Positions 46,111 to 55,539 of a stretch of 64,000 bases of DNA are shown here, piece after piece. The DNA is from Deinandra increscens subsp. villosa (Eukaryota; Streptophyta; Magnoliopsida; Asterales; Asteraceae). The notes beneath the pieces were generated by a model, which saw only the letters and a list, made by a program, of their open reading frames with translations, did no database searches and had not been told where the DNA came from. Position 1 is the first letter of the stretch. The number at the start of each line of letters is the position of its first letter. Position numbers and translations under genes: made by a program. The DNA is taken from contig JBCNJP010000006.1 of assembly GCA_039602395.1 (NCBI GenBank), forward strand, positions 9,164,952 through 9,228,951. Reading direction: 5' to 3'.

Positions 46111-47309
46111 TGTTGGGATTTACAGTGGGATCCGGGTTACCGATTTTAATTTTATTAAAACCGATTTTTATAATAAAATTAATTCCAAATTAATTTAGCA
46201 GCGGAAACGAATTAAAACGCGGACGCAACTGTAACAGGATCAATCACCGGCACGACAAACACAGAAAAAATATTTATTTAAATAAATAAATAAATACATA
46301 AAATTAAATATCTAATAAATTAGATATACCTTAGCGGGTTCCGAACAACCGTTCGAGACACCCGAGTTCAATGGACTTGCGCTAGGGTGAACTGAAACTT
46401 CTGACTCGAATCTACGGGTCAGATCTGCGACTGAAACTCCGGCGGTCATCGGAGGCGGCGGAGGTAGTGGCGGCGGTGGTGGTAACTTCACCATCGGTGG
46501 CGGCGACAAAATTCTTTCCGACGGGATCGCCACGGGGACCGATCCTACGATTATCTCGTCACCGGAAACCGGCGGCGACGAGGTGGCGGTGACCGGAGGA
46601 TAAAGCGGTGCGGGCCAAGAGGACGGTACGGGTCGAGGTGGTCTCGGTTGCGCCGGCAACGCGAGAACCACCGGGCGGCGATCGACCGGCGGTGCGCCGG
46701 CGGACGCGGCGGCGGCGGCGGCGGCTGCGGCCTTGGCTGCGGCGGCGGCTGCGGCTTCGGCTGTGGCGGCGGCTGCGGCTTCGGCTCGGCTCGCTGCCTC
46801 GGCTCGGGCGGTGGCTGCTTCCTGATCGAGTCGCTGGATGATGCTTGCGAATCGTTGATCCATCGGAATTGCAGTGGTGGTGTCACCGGAGATTGAGGGC
46901 GGCGGCGGCTTAGGGTTTTTCTTCTCTGGTCTGTTTTGCAGAGAGAGAGATGGGAGGAGGAGATCAGGGTTTCGAAAACTTCTGACTTGTTCTCTACTCC
47001 TCCCCACCCTATAGGAGAATTTCGCAGACCATGGGCCCACCATGGTCTTCTGCGAATTCTCCATGGCCCACCAATGGGTCAGACTGTTAACCCATTAACA
47101 GTTTAACTCATCCATCCATTTAATCGCGAACCGAATAAATATGTCATCGTAATAAATAAATAAATCAGTATTTATTTATTCGCCAATCAGTTCAATTAAC
47201 TAATTAAAACAGTAATTAGTTTATTATCCATTGCCCCGGGTGTAACTCTTACGGGTCAATATCGGTCGGGTTCGTTAATTCGTCGGGTCAGGACACCATA
47301 TATCCAACA
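46111..47309 (-). repeat. Element 3 3' LTR
   Basis: On the minus strand TGTTGGATATATGG ... AATCCCAACA, 1199 bp. It holds an Ala/Pro-rich ORF (47064-46312) and a 8-bp-armed hairpin (GACCATGG ... CCATGGTC) near 47028-47048. It pairs with 53199-54398. Confidence 0.95.
46312..47064 (-). CDS. Ala/Pro-rich ORF inside the 3' LTR of element 3
   Basis: 250 codons from ATG 47064; a more likely start is MDQRFASIIQRLDQEA at 46863, because the stretch before it (CT-rich, then AAACCCTAAGCCGCCG) reads like a 5' untranslated leader, leaving 183 residues. Order: a short amphipathic start, an alanine/glutamate repeat region (ARAEAASRAEAAAAATAEA), a long poly-Ala run, a proline-rich middle (PPRPVPSSWPAPLYPP), a poly-Pro stretch (KLPPPPPLPPPPP) and a Ser-rich tail. 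No known domain. The frame is kept in the other LTR with one Ala-to-Val and one Pro-to-Ser change. It may be captured host sequence or a low-complexity by-product of GC-rich DNA. Confidence 0.4.
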   Translation of the reverse strand: MENSQKTMVGPWSAKFSYRVGRSREQVRSFRNPDLLLPSLSLQNRPEKKNPKPPPPSISGDTTTAIPMDQRFASIIQRLDQEAATARAEAASRAEAAAAATAEAAAAAAAKAAAAAAAAASAGAPPVDRRPVVLALPAQPRPPRPVPSSWPAPLYPPVTATSSPPVSGDEIIVGSVPVAIPSERILSPPPMVKLPPPPPLPPPPPMTAGVSVADLTRRFESEVSVHPSASPLNSGVSNGCSEPAKVYLIY

Positions 47310-47320
47310 GTCTCCCACTT
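47310..47320 (-). other. Element 3 polypurine tract
   Basis: The minus strand reads AAGTGGGAGAC directly before TGTTGGATA, the start of the 3' LTR. It primes plus-strand synthesis. Confidence 0.85.
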
Positions 47321-48130
47321 GGACTGAACGCGACAGTTTAACGAGCGCAGCCAGAGGCACTCTAGCTATGCATGGCTACACCAACTAATATCGACTCTTT
47401 AAGTCGGTTGCCAAAGTATATCTGATTGACTATCAAGCAGAATCACGACTTGTGCATTCATTGTCATATGTTCCTTTCTGTATAAGACATTGATGAATCA
47501 TGGGACATGGACTCCCACGTTATATTCATCGATTTTCATTCCCGATACAATTCGAAGTGATCCAACAAACACACAGTAAGTTTGGGTGAGGCCTCACACT
47601 TATCACTTGGAATCAACGAGGGCGCCTTTATGTCTAACTGTTGCCAAAGCAAGAGTACAGAATCCCTTGTTGAGGCATACAGCTCCCACTAAACCTCAGA
47701 GCCATTCCCAAAAGTAGCCGTTATGGCTGGCAGTTACGCGACAACGTTAGGCTACAATCAAAGAATGTTCTTTAGTAGAGAGGAGTTCGAATATGCGTCT
47801 CAGGTCTAAGGATACATTAGAGCATGCATTTAATCAAGCAGGCAAGTTTCCATGTTTGCGCTGCATGATGCGAGTTACGTCCAACGTCATTCACCAATGA
47901 GGTCTGTGAGTTTGAACGTTAAACAACTTTAAAGTTCAACTAGTCACAATAGTCTTACTTTAGTATAGCTCCCACTTACTAATCGACTACGGACATTTAG
48001 GACAAGAACTTATTGTCCATGGATTAAACGTACAAATATTGAACACAGTTATGTAATTCATTATTGCATAAAACAGATGGAATAAGAATAATACAGATAA
48101 CTGTTGGTGTTCATACATCCAAATACTGAA
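47321..48130 (-). other. Element 3 3' untranslated region
   Basis: Non-coding stretch between the pol stop codon and the PPT, about 810 bp. No conserved second ORF was seen in it. Confidence 0.6.
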
Positions 48131-51100
48131 TCAAAACATGTCTTTAGCTAATCTAAGCCCTATCGCTTCTCTGTGGCGTATATGAGTCTCCTGAGTCATA
48201 GGCTTAGTAAAGGGATCAGCTAAGTTTTGATCTGTGTGTACTTTGCTTATCTTGATTTCATTTCTGTCGACTACTTCTCTTATGTAGTGGAATTTCCTCA
48301 GTACGTGCTTGGCCATCTTATGGGACCGTTGCTCTTTGGCTTGAGCTATAGCGCCTGTGTTATCGCACAGCATCTCGATGGGTTGCCTAATACTTGGCAT
48401 AGCATCGAGATCGGATATGAACTTCTTCATCCACACGGCTTCTTTAGCAGCTTCTGAGGCGGCTATGTATTCGGATTCAGTAGTAGAATCAGCTACTACT
48501 GGCTGTTTTGAGCTTCTCCAAGAAACAGCCCCTCCGTTAAGAGTGAATACGAATCCTGACTGTGAGCGAGAGTCATCTCGGTCAGTCTGAAAACTGGCGT
48601 CAGTGTAACATCTTACAGTGAGCTCTTCGTCAACACCCCCGAATACGAGAAACATGTCAGTGGTGTTTCTCAAGTATTTCAGTATGTTCTTTACAGCCGT
48701 CCAGTGAGCTAGCCCTGGCGTCTGTTGGTACCGACTTGTCACGCTCAATGCATACGAGACATCCGGTCGTGTGCAGAGCATGGCGTACATGATAGATCCA
48801 ATAGCAGAGGCAAATGGGATCGATGCCATTTGGCTTATCTCGCGCTCCGTTTTAGGTGCTTGAGATTTGTCCAATATTGTTCCCTTAGTCATGGGAACTG
48901 CTCCTTTCTTGGAGTTGCTCATATTGAACCGAGCTATGATCTTATCTATGTATGTGCTTTGACTGAGTCCCAAAAGGCGCTTAGATCGATCTCTGTGAAT
49001 CTTGATTCCCAGAATATAAGCGGCTTCTCCAAGGTCTTTCATAGCGAAACAAGATGAAAGCCATTTCTTAACTTCGTTAAGCATGGGTATGTTGTTTCCT
49101 ATGATCAGTATATCGTCCACGTACAGTACGAGGAACGATACAGCGCTCCCACTTGCCTTTCTGTAGACACAAGGCTCATCTTTGTTTTGTTCAAAGCCAA
49201 ACTCTTTGACTTTCTGATCAAAACGAAGATTCCAGCTTCGAGATGCTTGCTTGAGTCCATAAATGGACTTGCTAAGCTTGCAAACCTTGTTTGGATTCTC
49301 TGGATCGACAAAACCATCAGGCTGAACCATATAGACATCTTCTTCGAGTTGTCCGTTCAGGAAGGCGGTTTTCACGTCCATTTGCCATATCTCATAGTCA
49401 TGGTATGCGGCTATGGCAAGGAGAATCCTGATCGATTTGATCATGACAACGGGCGAAAAGGTCTCATCATAATCAATCCCTTGAGTTTGAGTGAAACCTT
49501 TCGCTACAAGCCGTGCCTTGTAGGTTTGCACATTTCCATGCATGTCAGTTTTTCTTTTAAAGATCCACTTGCTCCCTACTGCCCGTGTACCGGGGGGTAG
49601 CTCAATCAAGTCCCAGACGTGATTGTCACGCATGGATTGCATCTCAGCGTTCATGGCTTCAAGCCATTTATCAGATTCCGGATCTGATATAGCAGCTTTG
49701 TAATTAATAGGTTCATCGTTAGAATCGGCTATTAATAGAACATCGAAGGCCTCATGATATCCAAGGTATCTATCAGGCTCATGTCGTATTCTTTCGCTCC
49801 TACGAACGCTTGTGCTTGTGTTTGGGTCTGATGGTGCGACAACAACTTGTCGGTCAGACACAGCGACCGCTTCAGGGCTAGGTGAATCTTGAATTTCTTC
49901 AAGATCCACTGGATCACTATTTGTTCCTCGAGTAAGAAATTCTTTCTCAAGGAATTTACCTTTCCTCTTGATGGAAACAGTGTTTGCATCGGGATGGTAG
50001 AAGTAATAACCGGTATTACCATAGTATCCAACGAAAGTTACCTTTTCGCCTCGAGGATCGAGCTTATTATCAGAATCACTGCTGACATAAGCATCACATC
50101 CCCATACCCTGAGGTATGAAAGTTTGGGAAGAGAACCATGCCATATCTCATATGGGGTCTTCCCTACTTTCTTGGTCGGTGCCAGATTTATTAGGCGAGC
50201 GGCGGTTAAGATGGCATATCCCCAAAAGGAATGCGGCAAGGTTGTCCTGCACATCATCGATCGAACCATGTTAAGCAGAGTTCGATTCCTCCTCTCACTA
50301 ACGCCATTTAACTGGGGTGTGCCAGGTGGAGTAGGTTGTGAAACGATTCCACATTCCTTCAGATGATTTAGGAATTCAGCGCTTAGGTATTCACCGCCTC
50401 TATCTGATCGAAGTATTTTAATAGTTCGAGTTAGCTGATTTTGTACTTCGTTTTGAAACTCTTTGAACTTTTCAAAAGTTTCATGTTTGTGTTTCATCAG
50501 ATAGACATAGGCATATCTGCTGTAGTCATCGATGAAAGTCACGAAGTACCGTTCACGATTTCTCGTCTCGGTTCGAAAGGGTCCACACACATCAGTGTGA
50601 ATAACGCCTAACAATCCTTGGGCCCGTTCACCTGTGTGGGTGAAGGGTGACTTGGTTAATTTACCAGATAAGCACGACTCGCATTCATCAAAGGAATCTG
50701 CATCTTGGGATTCGAGAATGCCAGCAGTTTGCAACTTCTTGATGCGGGCCTTGCTTATGTGACCAAGTCTATGGTGCCATAACGAGGATTCGTTACTATC
50801 AGCTTTGTTTCTTTTAGAAACATGATAGAGCTGGTCGTTTGTTTGAACATCTATCTCATATATTCCATGTTGAGGTTTAGCCTCGAAATAAAAGATATCA
50901 TTAAGGTAAGCAGAAATCATATTTCCATTAAATTTATACCGAAATCCTTGTTCAAACAATGAAGAGACAGAAATAATGTTTCTGGATAAACCAGGTGCAT
51001 ATAAACAGTTAATCAAATTAACTACAAGGCCTGAAGAACATGAAAAAGAAAATGTTCCAGTAGCAAGTACTGGGACCTTCTTCCCGTCACCAACGATGAG

Positions 51101-51994
51101 GTCCATGCGGCCTCGTTCTGTCTTCTTCCACTTCTCAGGTTCCTGCAAAACATTAACAATGTGGTAACCACATCCAGTATCAAATACCCATGAATTGGAG
51201 GAAACAGTGAAAAGTTCAATAACATTTATTGAAATACCTGATGAGCAACCCTTATTAGAGTTCTTGGTCATCTTCAGCTTTGCAAGATAAACAGGACAGT
51301 TGCGACGCCAGTGTCCCATTTGGTTGCACTCATAGCACAGGCGCTCCTCAGGAGGCTGAACCTGTGGTTTCTTGCCTTTGCTCTCTTTAACCTTCTTGGC
51401 TTTGGAGATCTTTGTATTCGTAACCTTGAGCACGTCCGGCGTGGTCCTGATCTTCACGTTGGGTATCAACGGAATAACCTCCTCGATCGACTGAGCCGAA
51501 CAATTAATCGCAAGAATACGATAATGTTCTGGCAAAGATCTGAGTACTACATCAAGAGCCATCCCGTCAGAGATGGAGTAGCCAAGGTCGATCAGTCTGT
51601 CACGATACGCTTTCATCAGCATGACATGATCGTATGGAGAGGAGTCGTTAGCCATAGAGCAGTTCACAAATTGTGAAAGTGCATCAGCTCGCTCAGTCCT
51701 CTGACTCAATTCAAATAAATCCTTGAGTTTACGAATGATGTCATAAGCAGACATCCCCATGAAATTGTACCGATAATCCTGAGTCATGCTAGACAACATC
51801 AGGTCAGTGACGTCCTTATCATCGTCAGTGTGCTTTTGGAGCTCAGACCGCGAGTTCTCATTTAGCAAGTAAGATGGAATACTCGCGATCGGTCGGTCAA
51901 TGACATAGAGTTTCCCGAAGAGCCTTAAAAGGTTCCTCAGGGTTGTCTGCCATGCGAGAAAGCCAGACTCAGTGAAGGGGTCGAGTTGTACCAT
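48131..51994 (-). CDS. Element 3 gag-pol polyprotein (Copia, Angela-like), intact
   Basis: 1287 residues in one frame, encoding all proteins needed for retrotransposition. Gag occupies about residues 1-240, with zinc knuckle C220-x2-C223-x4-H228-x4-C233. The protease has FDTG with Asp272. Integrase: zinc domain WHHRLGH (406-412) with C438 and C441; catalytic D468, D531 and E567, giving a D-x35-E spacing. The GKTPYEIWHG region is at 611-620. RT runs from about 776 (KWLEAMNAEM) through QMDVKTAFLNG to YVDD at 958-961. RNase H: YTD (D1132), TTESEY (E1173) and CDN (D1211); ends FTKPMTQETH. The start is chosen because an Ala/Ser/Pro-rich upstream extension has no further Met before the leader. As in other Copia elements, gag and pol share one frame and are separated by the protease. 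Confidence 0.95.
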   Translation of the reverse strand: MVQLDPFTESGFLAWQTTLRNLLRLFGKLYVIDRPIASIPSYLLNENSRSELQKHTDDDKDVTDLMLSSMTQDYRYNFMGMSAYDIIRKLKDLFELSQRTERADALSQFVNCSMANDSSPYDHVMLMKAYRDRLIDLGYSISDGMALDVVLRSLPEHYRILAINCSAQSIEEVIPLIPNVKIRTTPDVLKVTNTKISKAKKVKESKGKKPQVQPPEERLCYECNQMGHWRRNCPVYLAKLKMTKNSNKGCSSGISINVIELFTVSSNSWVFDTGCGYHIVNVLQEPEKWKKTERGRMDLIVGDGKKVPVLATGTFSFSCSSGLVVNLINCLYAPGLSRNIISVSSLFEQGFRYKFNGNMISAYLNDIFYFEAKPQHGIYEIDVQTNDQLYHVSKRNKADSNESSLWHHRLGHISKARIKKLQTAGILESQDADSFDECESCLSGKLTKSPFTHTGERAQGLLGVIHTDVCGPFRTETRNRERYFVTFIDDYSRYAYVYLMKHKHETFEKFKEFQNEVQNQLTRTIKILRSDRGGEYLSAEFLNHLKECGIVSQPTPPGTPQLNGVSERRNRTLLNMVRSMMCRTTLPHSFWGYAILTAARLINLAPTKKVGKTPYEIWHGSLPKLSYLRVWGCDAYVSSDSDNKLDPRGEKVTFVGYYGNTGYYFYHPDANTVSIKRKGKFLEKEFLTRGTNSDPVDLEEIQDSPSPEAVAVSDRQVVVAPSDPNTSTSVRRSERIRHEPDRYLGYHEAFDVLLIADSNDEPINYKAAISDPESDKWLEAMNAEMQSMRDNHVWDLIELPPGTRAVGSKWIFKRKTDMHGNVQTYKARLVAKGFTQTQGIDYDETFSPVVMIKSIRILLAIAAYHDYEIWQMDVKTAFLNGQLEEDVYMVQPDGFVDPENPNKVCKLSKSIYGLKQASRSWNLRFDQKVKEFGFEQNKDEPCVYRKASGSAVSFLVLYVDDILIIGNNIPMLNEVKKWLSSCFAMKDLGEAAYILGIKIHRDRSKRLLGLSQSTYIDKIIARFNMSNSKKGAVPMTKGTILDKSQAPKTEREISQMASIPFASAIGSIMYAMLCTRPDVSYALSVTSRYQQTPGLAHWTAVKNILKYLRNTTDMFLVFGGVDEELTVRCYTDASFQTDRDDSRSQSGFVFTLNGGAVSWRSSKQPVVADSTTESEYIAASEAAKEAVWMKKFISDLDAMPSIRQPIEMLCDNTGAIAQAKEQRSHKMAKHVLRKFHYIREVVDRNEIKISKVHTDQNLADPFTKPMTQETHIRHREAIGLRLAKDMF

Positions 51995-53184
51995 TGAACT
52001 TAATGGTGGTGAGTTTTCTTTAGCCTTCTGAAAATAAGCAAAGTAAATTTAATCAGTATTTTCGATGTTTATTTTTTCTTTAAAATAAGTTGGTAAGGTT
52101 TATTTTAAGAAAATGAGAATTCGTTTAGACGAGATCACTTGAGACCGCCAAATGAGCCTCAGGAGCAAAACCGTGTAAACAAACTGACAACGATTGTCAA
52201 TTGTCAGACTCAAGTCACAACTCTCGGTATGAGGCCGCTATATACATACAATTGTATTTTGCGATACGTTTAGCCTCATCCGTGCCCACTTTAGCAGTAC
52301 ACATCCGTGGCGCGGTGTTGAAATACTCCAACACCACGAACATATACGTTTAAAGCGATAGTAATCCTAAATGGTCGATGTGATGACACGGTGTTGAAAT
52401 ACTCCAATGTCGTTCACCTTAGAAGGTACCCTCGGCACCAAGTGCGGTGTTGAAATACTTCAACACTGATGCTCCGGTAAATACATTCCAAGTTCAACTT
52501 GAGATAGGATGGCACGAACTACCAGTTTCAAAGAATTACCAAATAGGGATATTAATTACTTTTAATATTTAATCATCGTCAGACACGAACGATAAAACCC
52601 TATCTCCACTCGGGACCAGTAAATTAATTTAACCTAATTAAATTACTAAGATGTCGCGAATGGCATATTGTGTGTTAAACGGCATAAGGTCTTGATCTCG
52701 CTCGAGCCATACAAGCGAGATCACATGGGACAATTTAAAATAAATTAAATTATAAAATGGTGAACGATCGAGATGGCAACTCTGTGCGATCCGGAATCCT
52801 GTTCAGCTCCCACTTGCTTTGACATCCCTCTTGCGTGTGTCCAGTCTTCGACTTTTGGTTACATACAAATTTACAATTACTAAAACTACTTCTAGTAACC
52901 TAGCTCTAGATTTGTACAACTTTGAAACCCAAAAACCGGGTCCAATAAACCAAAATAAAAAACAACCAATTGGGCCAACAACTTGGGCCAAACAGAGAAA
53001 AACAAATCACGCCATGACATTCATACATGATCACAAAATTAGAGGGGTCGGCCGTAACACACAATATAATATATTGAATTAAAATAATATATTAAATTAA
53101 TTCTAATTCGCAATTTGGATTTAAGTCGAAATTGCGAACTATCGGTCACGAAAAGACCGAATCTGGTTTGCGCGCGGTGATAAT
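51995..53184 (-). other. Element 3 leader
   Basis: About 1.2 kb of untranslated leader between PBS and gag-pol. Three copies of a near-palindromic TGTTGAAATACTCCAACA lie at about 52316, 52391 and 52448. Such leader structures could serve in RNA dimerisation or packaging, but that is inference. Confidence 0.65.
52314..52468. repeat. Three copies of GGTGTTGAAATACTCCAA
   Basis: Copies at about 52314, 52390 and 52446 share CGGTGTTGAAATACT(C/T)CAA. The first and third are self-complementary (TGTTGAA ... TTCAACA in the third). Spacing is about 76 and 56 bp. Confidence 0.75.
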
Positions 53185-53197
53185 GGCTCTGATACCA
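53185..53197 (-). other. Element 3 primer-binding site
   Basis: The minus strand reads TGGTATCAGAGCC one base after the 5' LTR end ...CCCAACA, complementary to initiator methionine tRNA. Confidence 0.9.
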
Positions 53198-53198
53198 C

Positions 53199-54398
53199 TG
53201 TTGGGATTTACAGTGGGATCCGGGTTACCGATTTTAATTTTATTAAAACCGATTTTTATAATAAAATTAATTCCAAATTAATTTAGCAGCGGAAACGAAT
53301 TAAAACGCGGACGCAACTGTAACAGGATCAATCACCGGCACGACAAACACAGAAAAAAATATTTATTTAAATAAATAAATAAATACATAAAATTAAATAT
53401 CTAATAAATTAGATATACCTTAGCGGGTTCCGAACAACCGTTCGAGACACCCGAGTTCAATGGACTTGCGCTAGGGTGAACTGAAACTTCTGACTCGAAT
53501 CTACGGGTCAGATCTGCGACTGAAACTCCGGCGGTCATCGGAGGCGGCGGAGGTAGTGGCGGCGGTGGTGGTAACTTCACCATCGGTGGCGGCGACAAAA
53601 TTCTTTCCGACGGGATCGCCACGGGGACCGATCCTACGATTATCTCGTCACCGGAAACCGGCGGCGACGAGGTGGCGGTGACCGGAGGATAAAGCGGTGC
53701 GGGCCAAGAGGACGGTACGGGTCGAGGTGGTCTCGGTTGCGCCGGCAACGCGAGAACCACCGGGCGGCGATCGACCGGCGGTGCGCCGGCGGACGCGGCG
53801 GCGGCGGCGGCGGCTGCGGCCTTGGCTGCGGCGGCGGCTGCGGCTTCGGCTGTGGCGGCGGCTACGGCTTCGGCTCGGCTCGCTGCCTCGGCTCGGGCGG
53901 TGGCTGCTTCCTGATCGAGTCGCTGGATGATGCTTGCGAATCGTTGATCCATCGGAATTGCAGTGGTGGTGTCACCGGAGATTGAGGGCGGCGACGGCTT
54001 AGGGTTTTTCTTCTCTGGTCTGTTTTGCAGAGAGAGAGATGGGAGGAGGAGATCAGGGTTTCGAAAACTTCTGACTTGTTCTCTACTCCTCCCCACCCTA
54101 TAGGAGAATTTCGCAGACCATGGGCCCACCATGGTCTTCTGCGAATTCTCCATGGCCCACCAATGGGTCAGACTGTTAACCCATTAACAGTTTAACTCAT
54201 CCATCCATTTAATCGCGAACCGAATAAATATGTCATCGTAATAAATAAATAAATCAGTATTTATTTATTCGCCAATCAGTTCAATTAACTAATTAAAACA
54301 GTAATTAGTTTATTATCCATTGCCCCGGGTGTAACTCTTACGGGTCAATATCGGTCGGGTTCGTTAATTCGTCGGGTCAGGACACCATATATCCAACA
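53199..54398 (-). repeat. Element 3 5' LTR
   Basis: 1200 bp, nearly identical to 46111-47309: one extra A near 53353 and substitutions near 53872 and 53993. It ends at the AGATC duplication. Confidence 0.95.
53401..54153 (-). CDS. Ala/Pro-rich ORF inside the 5' LTR of element 3
   Basis: Same 250-codon frame as in the 3' LTR (likely start MDQRF at 53952). In this copy the frame would lie near the 5' end of the element's RNA, ahead of the PBS and gag-pol, so it may act as an upstream ORF. Two residue changes relative to the other copy, no stops. Function unknown. Confidence 0.4.
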   Translation of the reverse strand: MENSQKTMVGPWSAKFSYRVGRSREQVRSFRNPDLLLPSLSLQNRPEKKNPKPSPPSISGDTTTAIPMDQRFASIIQRLDQEAATARAEAASRAEAVAAATAEAAAAAAAKAAAAAAAAASAGAPPVDRRPVVLALPAQPRPPRPVPSSWPAPLYPPVTATSSPPVSGDEIIVGSVPVAIPSERILSPPPMVKLPPPPPLPPPPPMTAGVSVADLTRRFESEVSVHPSASPLNSGVSNGCSEPAKVYLIY

Positions 54399-54403
54399 AG
54401 ATC
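54399..54403 (-). repeat. Target-site duplication of element 3 (right)
   Basis: AGATC, identical to 46106-46110. Confidence 0.95.
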
Positions 54404-54920
54404 AACCTGGACCAGTTGAATCTAACCCCTCTAACCAGTGATACCATAGCATGAGTGTGCACTTGGTTTAGTTGATCTGTTGAGATCTTATTAGCAATTA
54501 TGCACTTCTGCAAGTAGTGTGCCAGCATTTTCCAATAAGGTGGGATAAAAGCCTTCATTGTGGGCGGAGACACTGTATGGTATCCCATCTGCTTCAAACA
54601 CTGAGTAACCATTTCTTTATCCAAAGCCATCGGATCAGCAGCAACATCTTTCAATCTAAGTGCCTGTCTGAAATTTTCTTCAGTCAATACCACAGTTGTT
54701 CCGTATCTTGGCAATGATCTGCTTTCCATCATCAGAAATAAAGGCAGTCTTCCAGAATTCCTGTTGCATCCGCTTGCAAATAACAGGATTTTGTGTGAGA
54801 GCATAGTGTAGACAGCATCTCTTCAAACCTTCAATCATTGACTTATACTTCTCTCTGTACTCGACAGGTGGGTCCAGCAAATAAGCAACTGTATTGTGAT
54901 CCTTGATAAACTCTAAGTCC

Positions 54921-55489
54921 CTGCACTCACAATCACAGATAAAATCCAAAACAGACAGAAATTCATTAGTCACAATAATTTTCTCGAAAAACGGGAAGCA
55001 TAACGGCTCAAAACAATGGAAGAAAACCACTTGAAACACATCATCAGGTACCTTTCCGATCGAAAACTAGGTTCTCGATCGAAAAGCATCCATAATTTCG
55101 GGATCCCTGATCGAAAAGCCACAGTGCTGATCGAAATGTCCGACAAGAAACGTGATTGCCGATCGAAAAGCCTTATGTCTCGATCGAAAAGCCTAGGCTC
55201 TAATTGAGAATCATAAGCTTTCGATCAAAAAGTGCCAACATCGATCGGAAAGTTCCGTGTTACCGAGAATCTTCGATCGAGAAGAACCGAAACCAATCGA
55301 AAAGCTTTGCAGCCTAATCGAAAAGCCTCTATATTGATCGAAAAGGGTCGTCTTCTCCATGAAACACCTGCAACTCAGATCAACAGTCCACATACGAGCA
55401 TTTAACACTAAAAAATCAGTCCCAGACCCCTTTAATCACAGTTTTTCACCCGTCCCAACCAAAAAAAACTCAAGAAAAAAACCACATAC
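54921..55489 (-). repeat. Third-ORF intron of element 2 with TTTTCGATC array
   Basis: Intron between exon 1 (55539-55490) and exon 2 (54920), donor GTATGTGG and acceptor GTGAGTGCAG on the minus strand. At least ten GATCGAAAAG or variants occur between 55050 and 55350 as written on the plus strand, i.e. CTTTTCGATC in the element's sense. The counterpart is 42605-43106. Confidence 0.75.
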
Positions 55490-55539
55490 TCGGGTCGATC
55501 TTGTGCGGGTCTAGCTACACACTTCAGACGGGGAGCCAT

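Larger units (their letters stand above)
46111..54398 (-). mobile_element. Element 3: intact Angela/BARE-like Copia retrotransposon
   Basis: Two LTRs of 1199 and 1200 bp, TSD AGATC on both sides, PBS, PPT and one uninterrupted gag-pol frame. By eye the LTRs differ by two substitutions and one A in a homopolymer, so insertion is recent. The RT and RNase H context (LYVDDILIIGN, MKDLGEAAYILGIKI, SGFVFTLNGGAVSW, KMAKHVLRKFHYIRE) is that of the Angela/BARE-1 lineage. It lies in the third ORF of element 2, in the same orientation. Nothing in the coding region argues against activity. Confidence 0.95.
44371..55539 (-). pseudogene. Element 2 third ORF (env-position gene), split by element 3
   Basis: Exon 1 is 55539-55490 (begins MAPRLKCVARPA; 50 nt, as in element 1) and exon 2 starts at 54920 after GTGAGTGCAG. 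Exon 2 is read to 54399, is interrupted by element 3, and resumes at 46110. Segments: DLEFIKDHNTVAYLLDPP and PPTMKAFIPPYWKML, then FAAVPRFIQLALDSKY, an acidic region (45900-45650, EDFDLEDVQIRALQ), a basic RKRKATE patch, a coiled-coil stretch near 45350 and a C-terminal 222-codon open segment (45036-44371) rich in Tyr, Trp and Lys. Defects: a frameshift near 54700 and stops at 45510 and near 45380. No membrane span or signal peptide is evident. Function unknown; position matches the SIRE env-like ORF. Confidence 0.7.

Noticed and set aside
46608..46896. Plus-strand Arg/Gly/Cys-rich frames in the element 3 LTRs (also 53697-53985)
   Set aside because: They are shadows of the minus-strand Ala/Pro-rich frame in GC-rich repeats.
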